From Zanthoxylum bungeanum (Eukaryota > Streptophyta > Magnoliopsida > Sapindales > Rutaceae), in the NCBI GenBank assembly GCA_019454045.1, contig SKCR01023367.1, positions 1-64,000 of the forward strand: a stretch of 64,000 nucleotides of DNA, written 5' to 3'. Shown piece by piece: positions 11,333 through 23,300 of the stretch (positions within the stretch are counted from its first letter, which is position 1; the number at the start of each line of letters is the position of its first letter). The position numbers and the translations under genes were made by a program. The notes beneath the pieces were generated by a model that ran no database searches, had not been told where the DNA came from, and worked only from the letters and a program-made list of their open reading frames with translations.

Positions 11333-11950
11333 TTAAAGGTTAAGATCCAGATTAATCCGATGCCTCTTATCACGATCGTCCTCGGACCAATTTATCTTTG
11401 AAATGATAGGGTCAATTTGTGGTTCATAAGCCAAGATTTGGTCAATTAGATCCAGAGCAGTTCTGGCAGTAAAGAATAGTTCTTTTAAGGCTTTGACACG
11501 AACCAATTTCTCCGGGCATCATCAAGAAACACACTAAGAAAATCATAAAATCCTTCAACATTGTACAGTCCAAGCGGTTTCTGGTGTATGTTCAGGTTCG
11601 CCCAAGATAACACTGTAAAAATTTCCTCCAATGTACCCAAGCCACCTGGCAAAGCAATGAAAGCATCAACACGGTTAATCATTTCTACCAGTCATTCAGA
11701 CATACCTGGAACGATCAGTTCCTCTCCGTTTGATGGTTCAATAAGATTTGCCTCTGCCAAGGGTTTTGAATTGATTCCCAAAACATGACTGCCTCCTTCC
11801 TGTACAGCTTTTGAAACGATCCCATAAGTCCAAGATTGCCTCCGCCATATACTAAGTGCATATTCCTTCCAGCTAAGACTCGACCCAATTCATGTGCTGC
11901 CTCTACGTATTGTGGCTTAGTACCAACACTAGTACCGCAAAACACTCAGA
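11333..11950 (-). pseudogene. LOG-family (cytokinin riboside 5'-monophosphate phosphoribohydrolase) retro-captured pseudogene
   Basis: LOG enzymes release active cytokinin bases from nucleotides. Minus-strand frames give, in order, [59 protein letters not shown] (the LOG PGGxGTxxE motif), [20 protein letters not shown] and, after one more shift, FFTARTALDLIDQILAYEPQ. The sequence ends in LDLNL and a TAA at 11335-11333. At least two frameshifts (near 11820 and 11485) and one TGA, where the family has Arg after MSE, kill it. About 205 codons lie together with no intron sequence, although plant LOG genes have several introns, so capture of a spliced mRNA is likely. It lies in sense orientation between an env-position ORF and the 3' LTR of G1. 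The N-terminal start is not clear upstream of 11950. Confidence 0.85.
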
Positions 11951-12117
11951 TGTTTTCAACTCATCTTCTTGAAGTGGCTTCCATGTTTTACTCTGGATGT
12001 CTTCAAAAGTGCAATGATGAGTTGAATTTATAACACCTGAAAAGGGTGAGTAAAATAATAGCACTAGTACCTGCCAAATGACAATTATTAGTTAAACAGT
12101 AAAATAAATCGTGATAG

Positions 12118-12723
12118 TCAAAAAGGTCTGGATCCTGTCGGAGAAAATAAAAGAAAACAACAAAACAAATCACAATTATCAGGAAAAGACAAAGAGATAT
12201 AATATGTACAAGAAATGTAGCGGCTTGATTGACGTCTATGTGTAGGGACAAGCTTCCCATCTAATTTTCTTATAAATTGGCAAACAGGGTCTTTTTGAGT
12301 CAGATTCCCTAGACTTAACAGTTGTTTTTCCTTTTGGAATTGTGTGTATAACACACGAATCTCATGATACACATACCCACTGGGATGCGTCTCAAGAGTT
12401 TTAGATATATCATCCAAAGACTCCTTACTCAAGCCATCCCTAATTAAATTAATCTTATCTTCGCGGTTATCAGACACCATTCCTAAAGAACGACAACGAG
12501 TATCACAAAACATACGAGCACATTTATAACAGACACACATTCTTTTGGCTCTTCTCTTTTTAGCATATATGCTTCTTCCTAAACCAGGCAGATGTGAAAT
12601 AAAAGAGTCAGAAGACTCACCTGCCAATCGGACCCGTGCTTCAATAATCCAACGAATGTCAGTAGGAATACGTTTGATCATTAGTAACCTCATCCGTTCC
12701 AACTGAGCTTTATAGAATTTCAT
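12118..12723 (-). CDS. unrecognised 201-aa ORF in the env position of G1
   Basis: I do not recognise this protein. It is basic in its first half (RRAKRMCVCYKCARMFCDTRC at about residues 60-80, with five clustered cysteines), then polar, and ends in a hydrophobic tail. In another minus-strand frame at 12003-12260 there is a clear membrane-like stretch, CLFLIIVICFVVFFYFL, so a frameshift may have separated a C-terminal membrane segment from this ORF. It follows the integrase end and a junction reading AGGGAGGCAACCCATGG (minus, near 12860-12876), a sequence type found before the env-like gene of Athila elements. It may be a decayed env-like or accessory ORF; no homology is established. The Met at 12723 is the first in frame. 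Confidence 0.5.
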   Translation of the reverse strand: MKFYKAQLERMRLLMIKRIPTDIRWIIEARVRLAGESSDSFISHLPGLGRSIYAKKRRAKRMCVCYKCARMFCDTRCRSLGMVSDNREDKINLIRDGLSKESLDDISKTLETHPSGYVYHEIRVLYTQFQKEKQLLSLGNLTQKDPVCQFIRKLDGKLVPTHRRQSSRYISCTYYISLSFPDNCDLFCCFLLFSPTGSRPF

Positions 12724-12896
12724 CAGAGATTTTTGAGGGAGAGAAGGAAACTACTTGTGAAGATTTGTGAGAACTTATTCCATCCTGAAATGACTTAACC
12801 TGCAAAAATTAAACACATAAAAATAAAACACACCAGATCATAATATATACACAAATTCCATGGGTTGCCTCCCTGCTAGCGCTAAGTTTAAAGTCG

Positions 12897-13485
12897 TCAG
12901 CTAGACGTGTCTTCTCGAACGTTAAGCTGGATCTGAAAGTGTGACACTTTCTTTTTGTCGCTCAAATGATCTCCCCAGTAGTGCTTAACACGCTTGTTTT
13001 TAACCTTGAAAGTTTTGTTAGAGTCAGGATCATGTATCTCAACGGATCTGTCTGGTAAAATTTTGGTGATCACAAATGGACCTGACCACCGTGATTTTGG
13101 CTTCCATGGGAAGAATTTTACCCTTGATTTGTTTAACAGTATCTTCTTCCTTGGTTCCAGTTGTATGCGCACTAACTTCTCATCCTGTCTCTTCTTGGCC
13201 TTTTCTTTGTACAATTTAGCATCCTCAAAATGCTGATTGTGAAATTCCTCCAATTCATTGAGCTGGTGGAACTTTTTCTCTTCTGTTGCTTGTAGTACAA
13301 GAATTGGCTTTTTCAGTGCAAAAGATGTTTTATCTTCAGGCTCCAAAGGTAATTGACATGCTTTAAGTTTGTCAGTAGAATTTTGCCTTTCATCAGAGTT
13401 CTAAACGGTATTATGTATCACATCAAGTCTAAAACATTCCTCCTTCTTTTCATCATCTGGGAAATTCATGGCCTTGAAAACATTA
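12897..13485 (-). pseudogene. G1 protease/RT-spacer remnant fused to the integrase C-terminus
   Basis: The upstream part (13350-13485) reads FNVFKAMNFP-like and EECFRLDV, matching the stretch after the protease in G2 (30150-30260), with a stop. The downstream 149-residue open frame gives the Athila/Tat-type integrase tail: FHQLNELEEFHNQHFEDAKLY, KILLNKSRVKFFPWKPKSRW, SGPFVITKILPDRSVEI and KTFKVKNKRVKHYW. Everything between (RT, RNase H, the integrase zinc finger and DDE core) is missing. The two ends join in a continuous open frame near 13350. This is an internal deletion derivative. Confidence 0.85.
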
Positions 13486-15372
13486 AATTTTACTTATTGG
13501 TCCTGTAATAGGAAAAGGCATCAAGTAAACACTCGCACCTAAATCACACAAAGCCTTACCAAAGTCATGTTCTCCTATAGTGCAAGGAACAGTGAAACTG
13601 CCAGGATCTTTCAATTTTGGAGGAATTTTCCTCTGAATGATAGCACTACATTCTTCTGATAATGCTACTGTCTCGTAATCTCCCAATCTTCGCTTTCGTG
13701 AAAGAATGTCTTTCATAAATTTGGCATAGCTGGGCATTTGTTCCAACGCTTCTGCAAATGGAATGTTGATATGCAGCTTTTTGAACACCTCCAAGAATCG
13801 AGCAAACTGCTTGTCCATTTTTTTTTCTGAAGTCGTTGTGGAAAAGATGGAGGTGGAGTGATCTGATCTTTTCCTTTGCTTCTTTTTTCCTCCATCTGTT
13901 GCTTTGTTTCTTTTAGAATATCTTCAATTGTTGCCTTGATTCCAACATCTTTGTTGATTTCAGTACCGCTTTTTAACATGATGGCATGACATTGTTCCTT
14001 TACCATGTTCATTGGATTTGGCTATGTGCTACTAGGAAGGGTACTTGGCGGTCTGTAACTCTGAGCATTGGCCAGTTGACCCATTTGATTCTTCAGTGCT
14101 TTGATAGAGGCTGAATGGCTTTGATTCAATGCTACTTGATTTTAAACCATAGCTGCTAAAGCATCGTATTTTGCTTCTTGCTTCTTCAACTGGGCCAGTA
14201 CTTCTATTATTCCTGGTTCTTTTTCATGCTCATGTCCTTTGTTCTGTTGTTGGAATCCAAGTGGTGGATAGTTCCGCTGTTGGAATCCAGCTGGTGGATT
14301 GTTCTTTTTCCCTGAATTGTTGCTCTATGTGAAATTGGGGTGATTCCTCCACCATGGGTTATAGGTGTTGGAATATGGATTGTTCCCCTGTCTGTTGAAA
14401 TTGTTGACATAGTTCACTGTCTCTTCTTGTTGGTTGTAATATTCTGACTCAGGTACTCCTCCAAATGGTGAACTTGTGGATCCACCATTAACTTTCTTGT
14501 TAAGAGTTTCCAGATTTTTGCAAATCACATCCGGCTTGGAATTCAATGCTGTGTTGGCTCCAACTTCATAAATTCCTGCAATTCTTTGGATCATGCTCCT
14601 TTCTATTGGCCATAAAGAATTATTGTTGGCCATTTCTTCAATTAAGTCACAGGCCTGATCTTCTCATTTTGCCATCAAAGCTCCTTCAGCAGCAGCATCA
14701 ATTGTGGTTCTCATTATTCCAGAAAGTCTATTGTATAAGGTTTGGACTTGTAGCCACTTGCGATCTCATGATGAGGATATTTCCGGAGTAAATCTTTGAA
14801 TCTTTCCCAAGCTTCGTAAAGGGATTCTGAATCTTATTGCACGAATGATGTGATGTCATTCCTCAACTTTGCAGTTCTGGCTGGTGGAAAGTACTTTCTA
14901 AGGATTTGGTGGCTAGAGTGTTCCAAGTTGTGATGGAACCCACTGGTAGTGAATGTAGCCAAGCTTTAGCTCTGTCCTTCAAGGAGTATGGAAAAACACA
15001 CAGTCTCATTGCTTCTTCAGCTGCTCGGTTGTAATTGAAAGTACCACAAACTTCCAGGAAGTTGCTGATGTAGGCATTAGGATCTTCAGTTGCATTTCCC
15101 CCAAACTGTACTGACAGCTGAATCATCTGGATGCATGTTTTGATGTCACCCGCATTTGCTGGTAATAGAGGAAGTATAATACAAGAAATGAGTCTGTCAA
15201 CCACCGGAATGGTTCTGTCTCGAATGGGAATTGGTGGTGCAACGTTCAAAGGTTCAGGTTCCATGTTAATGATTGCTTCTTGGCCTTCTCGTCTTTCCTT
15301 TCTCAATTGTCTGATGGTTCTTTCAATTTCTGGGTCAAGCGGTCGGAGTTCAAAGCTTCTGGTTCGTCTCAT
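13486..15372 (-). pseudogene. G1 gag and N-terminal protease, broken
   Basis: Gag begins at ATG 15372 (MRRTRSFELRPLDPEIERTI). It includes the capsid-like block SNFLEVCGTFNYNRAAEEAM...AKAWLHSLP and later MANNNSLWPIERSMIQRIAG. Stops and shifts break it, including a TAA near 14835 and a TGA at 14666-14664 that G2 shares. The downstream block (13483-13818) gives DKQFARFLEVFKKLHINIPF, then CTIGEHDFGKALCDLGASVY, the aspartic protease site in DLGAS form. An internal deletion removes the rest of the protease. The sequence is closely parallel to G2 gag-PR. Confidence 0.88.
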
Positions 15373-15476
15373 GTAGTTTTTGAGAACCTGAAACACAAGA
15401 AAACAAAAATAATAAGTAAAAAGAAATTAGATACAAGTAACGTATCTAACCCAAAACTAATAAAAAGATAAATAAG

Positions 15477-15494
15477 TACCCGAAAACGGTGCCA
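15477..15494 (-). other. primer binding site of G1 (tRNA-Asp type, mutated)
   Basis: The plus strand TACCCGAAAACGGTGCCA differs at four positions from the 3' end of plant tRNA-Asp. The sister site in G2 is a perfect match. It lies 6 bp from the 5' LTR. Confidence 0.8.
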
Positions 15495-15500
15495 AAAACT

Positions 15501-15958
15501 TGACCGGTGCGTAATCACACGCGTATAACGCAAGCGCACGTATCGTTCAAGTAGTATAAAAATATCATCCCACGAGGACTTAATACCTAATCTATTAATT
15601 TTATGAGGTCAAATGATTACTAGTATCTAACAGGTTGATTGATTGATTTGAAATGGTGATGATTTTGAATTTAAAAACAAGTAAATAAAATTGCGCAAAA
15701 GTAGGTTTAAGAAAATTCAATATTAGGAAACTATCTAGGGTTGTGAATCTTCCAACATCATTTTAAAGATGAAGTGGTTATTTCATTTTTGTGTAATATA
15801 TCGGTTTACTAACTTGGAACACTAAATTATGCGAAAGCCTCTGTCTATGGTCAGACACAAATACCCAGTATAACCCAATTGAACCATATGTCTATGTCAA
15901 CCAAATTACCTGGATTCATTAAGTTTAAGTTCCAATTATGGCTACCCCCGCCCGACAG
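15501..15958 (-). repeat. G1 5' LTR, first piece
   Basis: It starts TGACCGGTGCG on the plus strand and follows the 3' LTR (7844 on) to GACAG at 15954-15958, where copia A begins. The LTR resumes at 25585. Confidence 0.9.
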
Positions 15959-17957
15959 TGTTGGACAATTATGACCCATAACATCACTATTTGTACAGAT
16001 CATGGTGTTGTTGTACAAATTAATTATGTGACAAAGGAAATTGCTCTTTTATCATTTGTAATTAGATTACCAAGATATATAAATGATAGAAGGTCCTTAT
16101 GATTAGTTCCGGATTGAGATGATATGAGACAGTATCAATGCACGAAGTTTAATCATTAAATATCCTAGTCAGAGTATTATCGAGATTGGACATCGATAAT
16201 GCGTAAAAGACTAGTATTACACTTGTGCGCGTTGTGGGAGCATAACGACATAGTTCTCATATATTTGGGTATAGGATACTCATGCAAGTGTAATAGGAGG
16301 TTGTGTTTACCGATGGTACGGAAACAGCTTCGCTCTGGATAGACCCCTCGGAATTCCATTGGTAGTATGACTATGTGTCTATGGAAGTCCGAATCAGGGT
16401 AGGTGTATTTGGTCTTAACCTGAGACTTGCACCGCTAATACTTGCGACAATCAATATACTTTGGTTTTGGTCATCCAGGGCTTTAACAGGTTCTGTGTAC
16501 GCCTCTTATGGGTATATTGAGAATCGTAGTGTATTGGGTGTGATGTCAAGATGGAAGTATCACTCCAGTCATAGTGGAGATGATGATCACGTAGGATACG
16601 AAACTGGTGCTCTTTTATGCTGCAGCTATCGTGATAAAATGACTAGGTCATGTTTATCCGATTATAGAGACTAGTTGCCAGAGATCCGATATGTGTTTCG
16701 TAAGGGGCAGACACAATTCCAGCCTCAGGCCTTGCACGTGACATCCGATAGTGGATCGAAATACGCAATAGTACGTATACTACGCCTGATATAGATCACA
16801 TATTCCTATAAGAATATTTATGGAGAATTGGGTAGGCACGTTGCTTTGCTAGAAGCCAACCATGTCTTTTAAATCGGTAAAAACGTAGTACTAGGTATGT
16901 ACGTGTTCGGAAAGTCCGATGACCGGATTGACTGCCAACATATCCAGGATCTCATGGGTCGCTTCCCGAAGATTCACCGATGACGTATGACTCGCACTTT
17001 ATTAATCTGGGAAGTAGAGAGAGAAAATTAATCTGGGATTATTACGGAGATATTTTATCTGGGATAAAATATTAATTAAGAGAGAGAACGATTAATTTGG
17101 AATTAATCGATAAAAAAAATATATTCGATATATTATACAAAATTGGATTTCGACGCGGAATTAAAATTATATTTAATTCGGGCGAACGAGGTTAATTTAG
17201 AATTAATTCGTTAGCGACGTGAATAGTAATTTTGCTAGGCATAATTATTTAATTAAATTTAATTTAATTACGTCGCAACGGAAAATTCGTTAATTCGGAA
17301 TTAGCGAACCCAAGCCCGAGAGTGTTTGCGGACGCACTCGCATTTCGAATGCAAGTGCGGCCCATAATTCACATCAAGCGTCACATCAATCGTCATTCAA
17401 GTGATGGATGTCTTGTCACTTTGAGTGATTGACAACTAGTCACTATTCATTGATTGATGTAAGTGGTTGTATGGCTTTATTGCTTGTACTTTTGGAATTT
17501 GAATTTGTGTATTAAGTTTTTTGGAAAACCAAATACATAAACTAATCTCATCTTCCTCACATCTTCTCTCTCTCTCACGGCCAAGGGCCATGTTTTTCTT
17601 CTTTCTCTAATTTTTGGCTAGGCCGAAAATAACAAGTAGTGAAAAGGAAAATTTGTGGCAATTTTTCCTATGCTAGCACATGAATAGTCATCCTAAGGTG
17701 ATAGGGAACTAACTTATGAGCATGGAATCACCACAAAAAGCTTGGAGCTTGGAGATTCATCCATGGAGTTGACCGAAAATGGAGGAGCACAAAAAGTGGC
17801 CAAAGCCGAGAGCTTCAAGGGAGCTTGGAGAATTTTTGTTGTTCCTCGCATCGCCAAATCCGATCAATGTAAGTATGATTCCTCCATTCTTCATTGTTGT
17901 ATTCACACATGTTTCTTGCTTGAAATTTGATCTTTGGGACTTAATAGAAACCCAACA
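15959..17957 (+). repeat. 5' LTR of element A, 1999 bp
   Basis: It starts TGTTGGACAATTATGACCC and ends AGAAACCCAACA. It closely matches 23601-25579. A consensus-like splice donor, CAATGTAAGTAT, lies at 17866-17876 near the LTR end and is conserved in D and in the fragment at 45316. Short ORFs at 17742-17979 are in both LTRs and have no recognisable product. Confidence 0.93.
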
Positions 17958-17958
17958 T

Positions 17959-17973
17959 TGGTATCTTGAGCCA
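17959..17973 (+). other. primer binding site of element A
   Basis: TGGTATCTTGAGCCA lies one base after the LTR. It resembles the initiator tRNA-Met site TGGTATCAGAGCC with a small change in the middle. Confidence 0.75.
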
Positions 17974-20390
17974 TTTTGAGCATGAAATGAAATTATGGTA
18001 AAATTTGGGCAAAATCAATTTGAGCATGATTTGATAAAATTGATTGATTGAGTATGCTTGAATGATGATGTATTGAAGTTGTATATGATCAATTTCATGA
18101 AATATTGATTGGATCAATTTTTCCCCAATATGTTAGGCTTGGCCGAAACTATATATGCCCTATTGTCATGGTGATTTTTGTGTTTTGATCATTGGATGAG
18201 TTGGAAAACATTGGGTAATATTGATTGTGAATTTAATTGGATTGAAACCGGATCGGACATGAAAAACCCCAAATTGCCGTGACTTGAAGCATGTAAAATG
18301 ATTGATTTTTTGATTCAAATGTGTTGGACATGTGTTGATGATAATGAGCATAATTAATTGAGCAAATTGGTGTTTTGGAAATATTAATTTGGGTAATTAA
18401 TTATGGCATACACTTTAGGTTAATTAAATTATGAAATTTGGAATTTTGGTAATTTAATTAATTGGGCCAAATTTGGAATTGGGCTTGTAAAGTTGTAATT
18501 GGGCTTTGGTATTTGGGTTTGACCCATATTGACCAAAAGTCCATGCCTTAAGAAATTAATTGAAAGCGCATTGGACTTTAAATTAAAATGACATTGGATG
18601 TTAATCGGGCTTTGAGACCCGTAAAGATTAGATTTAGAATCTAAGTCGGTAAAGGTTCATTAAAAAGTGTAATTTTTAATTTGGAATTAAATAGATGAAT
18701 TAGTATTAAATACAATTAAATTGGATTAATGTTGTAGTTTGATATAATTCAAGAATTCGTACTTTGAGTACTTATTCGAAACGAGTTGGACTTGCGCAAA
18801 ATCAAATCGTTGTTTGAACATTGGATGGTCATTAATTTTCAGATTAATTAATTGGATTAGATTGATTGATAACATGTTTGTGTGAATACATGGATGCGAT
18901 GTATCAATAATGTATATCAGATGGATATTAGATGGGTGAGGGCAATTTTGGAAATTGTTGTAATAAATTTAGAATTTATTAAATTGGACCTGCGTGTCCA
19001 GCCTATTACCTCTTGACTCTGTGTATTTATCTTCTCACCTATTCCCCTCAATGTAAATGAGGTTTCTTTAGAAGTGTTATGTAATTGGGTAGAAGTAATA
19101 CTTGTGCTAGCGGGGAGAGAGAAAAGAAGAGATTTGTTCTAGGAACAATGTGTTAATATACATCCGCATATCATTATTAATTTATTTACACGCCTTATTA
19201 TGTTTTAGAATGCATGTTTAGGGTGTATGATGATGAGACCAAACAAAGATAATTAATGGTTCCAATTACGCGAAAAACCCTCAAAACATATTAAGCGTTT
19301 TTCCTTCCATTTAGTGATTTCTTACTCAAGATCCAAGACTGGCACTGGTTTTTTGGCCAAAGTCAAGACCTTTGTCTGTCGCGGATGTGTTTGAATTAGA
19401 AAGGCTTTGTTCCATATCAATGTCTTGTCCAAGTTGTGATTTGTTGGCCAAAGTCAAGATCACTTCTTGTCCATCGGCATCGATTACGAAGCTTTCCATA
19501 GTCAATGGGTTCCGCTTAACTGGGATCATTAAGTTTGTTGTGCCAAAGCCAGGCTTAATTGATTCAAGGAAAAGGTTAGGGAATATATTGGGTATATTGG
19601 CATATATAGGATATATGTTTCAGACTTATGTCCACCTACTGGATCTAGGAATTGGATGGGATCCAATTGATCTTAGAGATCTACCTAGTTAATTATCATA
19701 CAATTTGTTGGCCAAAGTCAAGATTGTGTGTTATTAACGGGATCCTAGCCCACTAGGAAACAAGGTTTCCCGAGAGTACTCCACAGAGGGTTAGAGGCTC
19801 GCCGAAAAATAGTGGAGGCAAGTATTAAATTTGCAATATTCGTTAGTTACTTGCCAATACGCGCTCATTTCAAATTTTTCGTTGTTAGATTAATATATTA
19901 GTTGGACTAATATTTAATCGTTGTTTATTAAACAGTTGGACTGTATTCAAACTATTTCATTTATAGTTGATTATATAGTTGGACTATAGTAATCATTTAT
20001 TAAATAGTACCTAAAATCGTTGATTGAATAGTTGGACTATTAGAATCAAGATAAATGAAAGATTAGTGTTTAAAATATCAACTGGGGAAAATATTTTAAA
20101 CGGCTTTAATTTTCAAATTGGGAATAAACCTCAGGATAGTCCTGAAAACCGAGAAGTTACTTTATTTGATATAGTGACATCTCGAGCCTAAGCCCGGAGT
20201 TGAGCAAATAGTAGAACATGATATTTGGAATATTCATGTGATTATAACTGTAGTGCTTAATCCATTATGCTTGCCAAATAGACTCCTTAATTTCTTAATC
20301 AGAACTAAGGATTAGATCCTTATAGTATGATATTGAAATTGAAGGATCTTCATAGATCTATCCTTAGATCTTAGAAGTACTAAGTTGCAA
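17974..20390 (+). other. long noncoding leader of element A
   Basis: About 2.4 kb of AT-rich sequence separates the PBS from recognisable gag. The leader of D (about 52700-54938, minus) is clearly related. The motif TTGGCCAAAGTCAAGA occurs three times (19353-19368, 19444-19459, 19708-19723) and has three counterparts in D. Small ORFs on either strand at 19326-19692 overlap these repeats and are not called as genes. Confidence 0.6.
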
Positions 20391-23300
20391 TAGAAAACTC
20401 TTGGAGAGTTAATGGCTATGCTCAATGAGACAAAGCCAAAGTTTGCAATAAGGCAAGAAGCGCAAGGCGCACCTTACTTCAACATTCCAGAAGACCAAGG
20501 CTAGGCCGAAGGCTTATGGGTGTGGAAAAGGGCAAAGGCAAAGTCATTATAATCTTCTAGGAAGACAAATGACATATCCCAAGATGTCGGCCTAAATTGT
20601 GGCAAACGGGGTCACTGAAGGGTGACTGCCGTATAGACAAGGCAGACATGAAGGAATTGAAGACGGGCAAGGCTCCGACTTCAAATATGTTTGTCATCAA
20701 TATGTTCACTACTAGTATTAAAATTGGATTTTAGATACTGAGTGTGGTACATAAATATATACTGGTGTGCAGTATCTGCTGATTAGCAGGATACTGACTT
20801 CAGTTGAGATTTATCTACGAATTGGAAATGGGACGAAAGTCACTATTTTAACCGTAGATACCTAAGTTTAGGAACTACCCTTCGGGAACGTACTTAAATT
20901 AGGAAACTGTTACAATGTAACTAGTTTGACTAGAAACATTATCTCTATATCAGGGTTTAAACCCTTGCGGGTATACCTTTATATTCTAGAATACTAAAGT
21001 GTTTTATTTTATAAAGATGATATGAGATAAACACATTAAATGTGAATAACAGTATTTATATTTTGAATATAAATAAATCTCAAACATATAACATGACAAA
21101 CAAATAGCTCAAACTGAATTAATCAGTTGAGACTTATAAGTGGCATTGTTGTCTGGGACACAATTAACAATACTCGTATATCCACACTTTCGAAGAGTGG
21201 GTACTAGGACAAATTTGATTCTATTCAAATGATGTCTACGAATCTAGTTTATTAGGCAAAGTGCCTAAAACACCTTTACTTGGTAAAAGTGCAAATGCCC
21301 ACGATCTGTTAGCCCTCAGTCATAGTGACGTAAGTGGGCCCATATCTAGCTAGGCTAGAAGTGGATATGAATATTTTGTGACCTTTACGGATGCGCATCG
21401 TGTTATGGTTATGTGTTTCTTTTGAAACACGAATCAGAAACTTTTGATAAAATCAAAGAGTTTCGACACGAAGTAGACAAACAGATCGGCTAAAGTATTA
21501 AAACATCATGATTGGACCATGATGAAAATACTTAAGCAATAAGTTTCTCAAATACTTGAAAGAGTATAGTATTCTTTCAATGAGGACACCTCCCGGAACA
21601 CGTCAATTTGACGGTGTGTCTGAATGGAGAAACCGAATTTTGTTAGACATGATAAGGTTAATCATGAGTCGCTCTGAGCTACCATTTCCTTCAACGGATA
21701 AGCATAAACAGTGCAGAACTTATTTTGAATAAGGTTCTATAAAATCTGTTTGACAGACTTCATATTAGATATGAACAGGAAAGAAACTGGGTTTTCTCAT
21801 TCCTGATGATTTGGGTATGCTAGGCATATGTTTGGATGATACCAAACCAGAACTCAAATCGGATAAGTGCCTAATTGTAGGTTATCCTAGGGAAACCAAA
21901 GTATAATACTTATACAACTCACAAGAGAACAATGTAATTTTTGCTGGCCATGCGGTTTTCCTAAGAGGAATACCTATATGCAGTGGTAAGTGGGAGGAAA
22001 GTAAAACTCGATGAAAATCAGAGTAATACTGTTCCAGGCACCGATTCCTTAATGGAACACAAATAGTTCATCAAGGATGAAACTATACCAATAATCTTCG
22101 AATACACAATAACCGCGTAAGTTTGAGAGAGTCAGAAAATAACCTGGGAGGTATGGATTTCTGATCTCACCTCGTAAAGATGTCAATATTATTGAGGAAT
22201 ACAAACCGACTACGTATGAGGAAGTGATACAAGGTATCGACTCCCTAATATGGCAAAGTGCCAGGATGTCCGAAATGGATTCCATGTATACCAACCAAGT
22301 TTGGATACTAGTTGATGGACCAGAAGGCATTGTGCCTATTGGTACTATATAAGTCTTCAAGGAAGACGTACATGGAAGGAAACATACCAACGTACTAAGC
22401 TAGGCTTGTAGTGAAAAGGTATCATTATCAATATTGTGTCGATTACGACAAAACCTTTTACTCATTGCCATTGTTAAATCCATTTGGATAATGCTTGCTG
22501 ATGTTGTATGTTTCATTTAAGAAATATGGCAGCTGAATGTCAAAACCGCTTTCCTTAAACGGAAACCTTTTTGGAGGATGTTTACAACATCCTGACGGTT
22601 TTATCATACCAAAACGAGCAAACAAGGTTTGCAAGTAATTCGATCCATGTATGGATTAAAGCAAGCATTGTGTTCTTAGAATTATCGTTTTGATGTAATC
22701 ATTATGGTATATGATTTAATTCAAAACGGAAATGATTCTTGTGTATATAAGGAGGTTAGTGGGAGCGCACTGACAGTGACTGTCCTGTATAAAATGATGA
22801 CAAATCATTTCATGGAAATGATAATCCCATAATACAATCGGTGAAAGCCTGACTTTCATAAAAATTCTCCGTAAAATTCTTGGGAGAAACAACCTTTATT
22901 CTAGGAATAAAGATCTACTGGGATAGATCTAAAGGTTGTTCGTACTCTCTGAGAACTCGTACATTGAAATAAATGTACGCGACCTGGTGTCTCATATGCT
23001 TTGAGCATATGGAGTCACAATCGAGCCAATCCAAGTGATAGTCATTGGATTGATGTTAAGAATATCCTTTAGTTTCTTAGACGAACTAAGGATACTGTCT
23101 TATACTATGGAGAAGGAGAACTTGAAGTGACTGGGTTCACCGTTGCAAGTTTCCCAACCGATATAAACGACTATAAGTCGTAACAACGGTACTATAAAGT
23201 TTGAATAACGGAACAGTGAGCTGGAAATCTTCCAAGCAAGATATTGTTACCGAATAAACAACAAAAATGGAATATTGATGCGGCTGAGGCAGCAATAGAA

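Noticed and set aside
11333..11950. The LOG sequence as a functional host gene
   Set aside because: At least two frameshifts, an internal TGA and the location inside G1 rule out an active gene in this copy.
17742..17979. Short ORFs of 62-71 residues in the LTRs of A (repeated at 25364-25616)
   Set aside because: Both frames overlap and end differently in the two LTRs. They lie across a splice-donor-like site in noncoding LTR sequence and show no coding signature.
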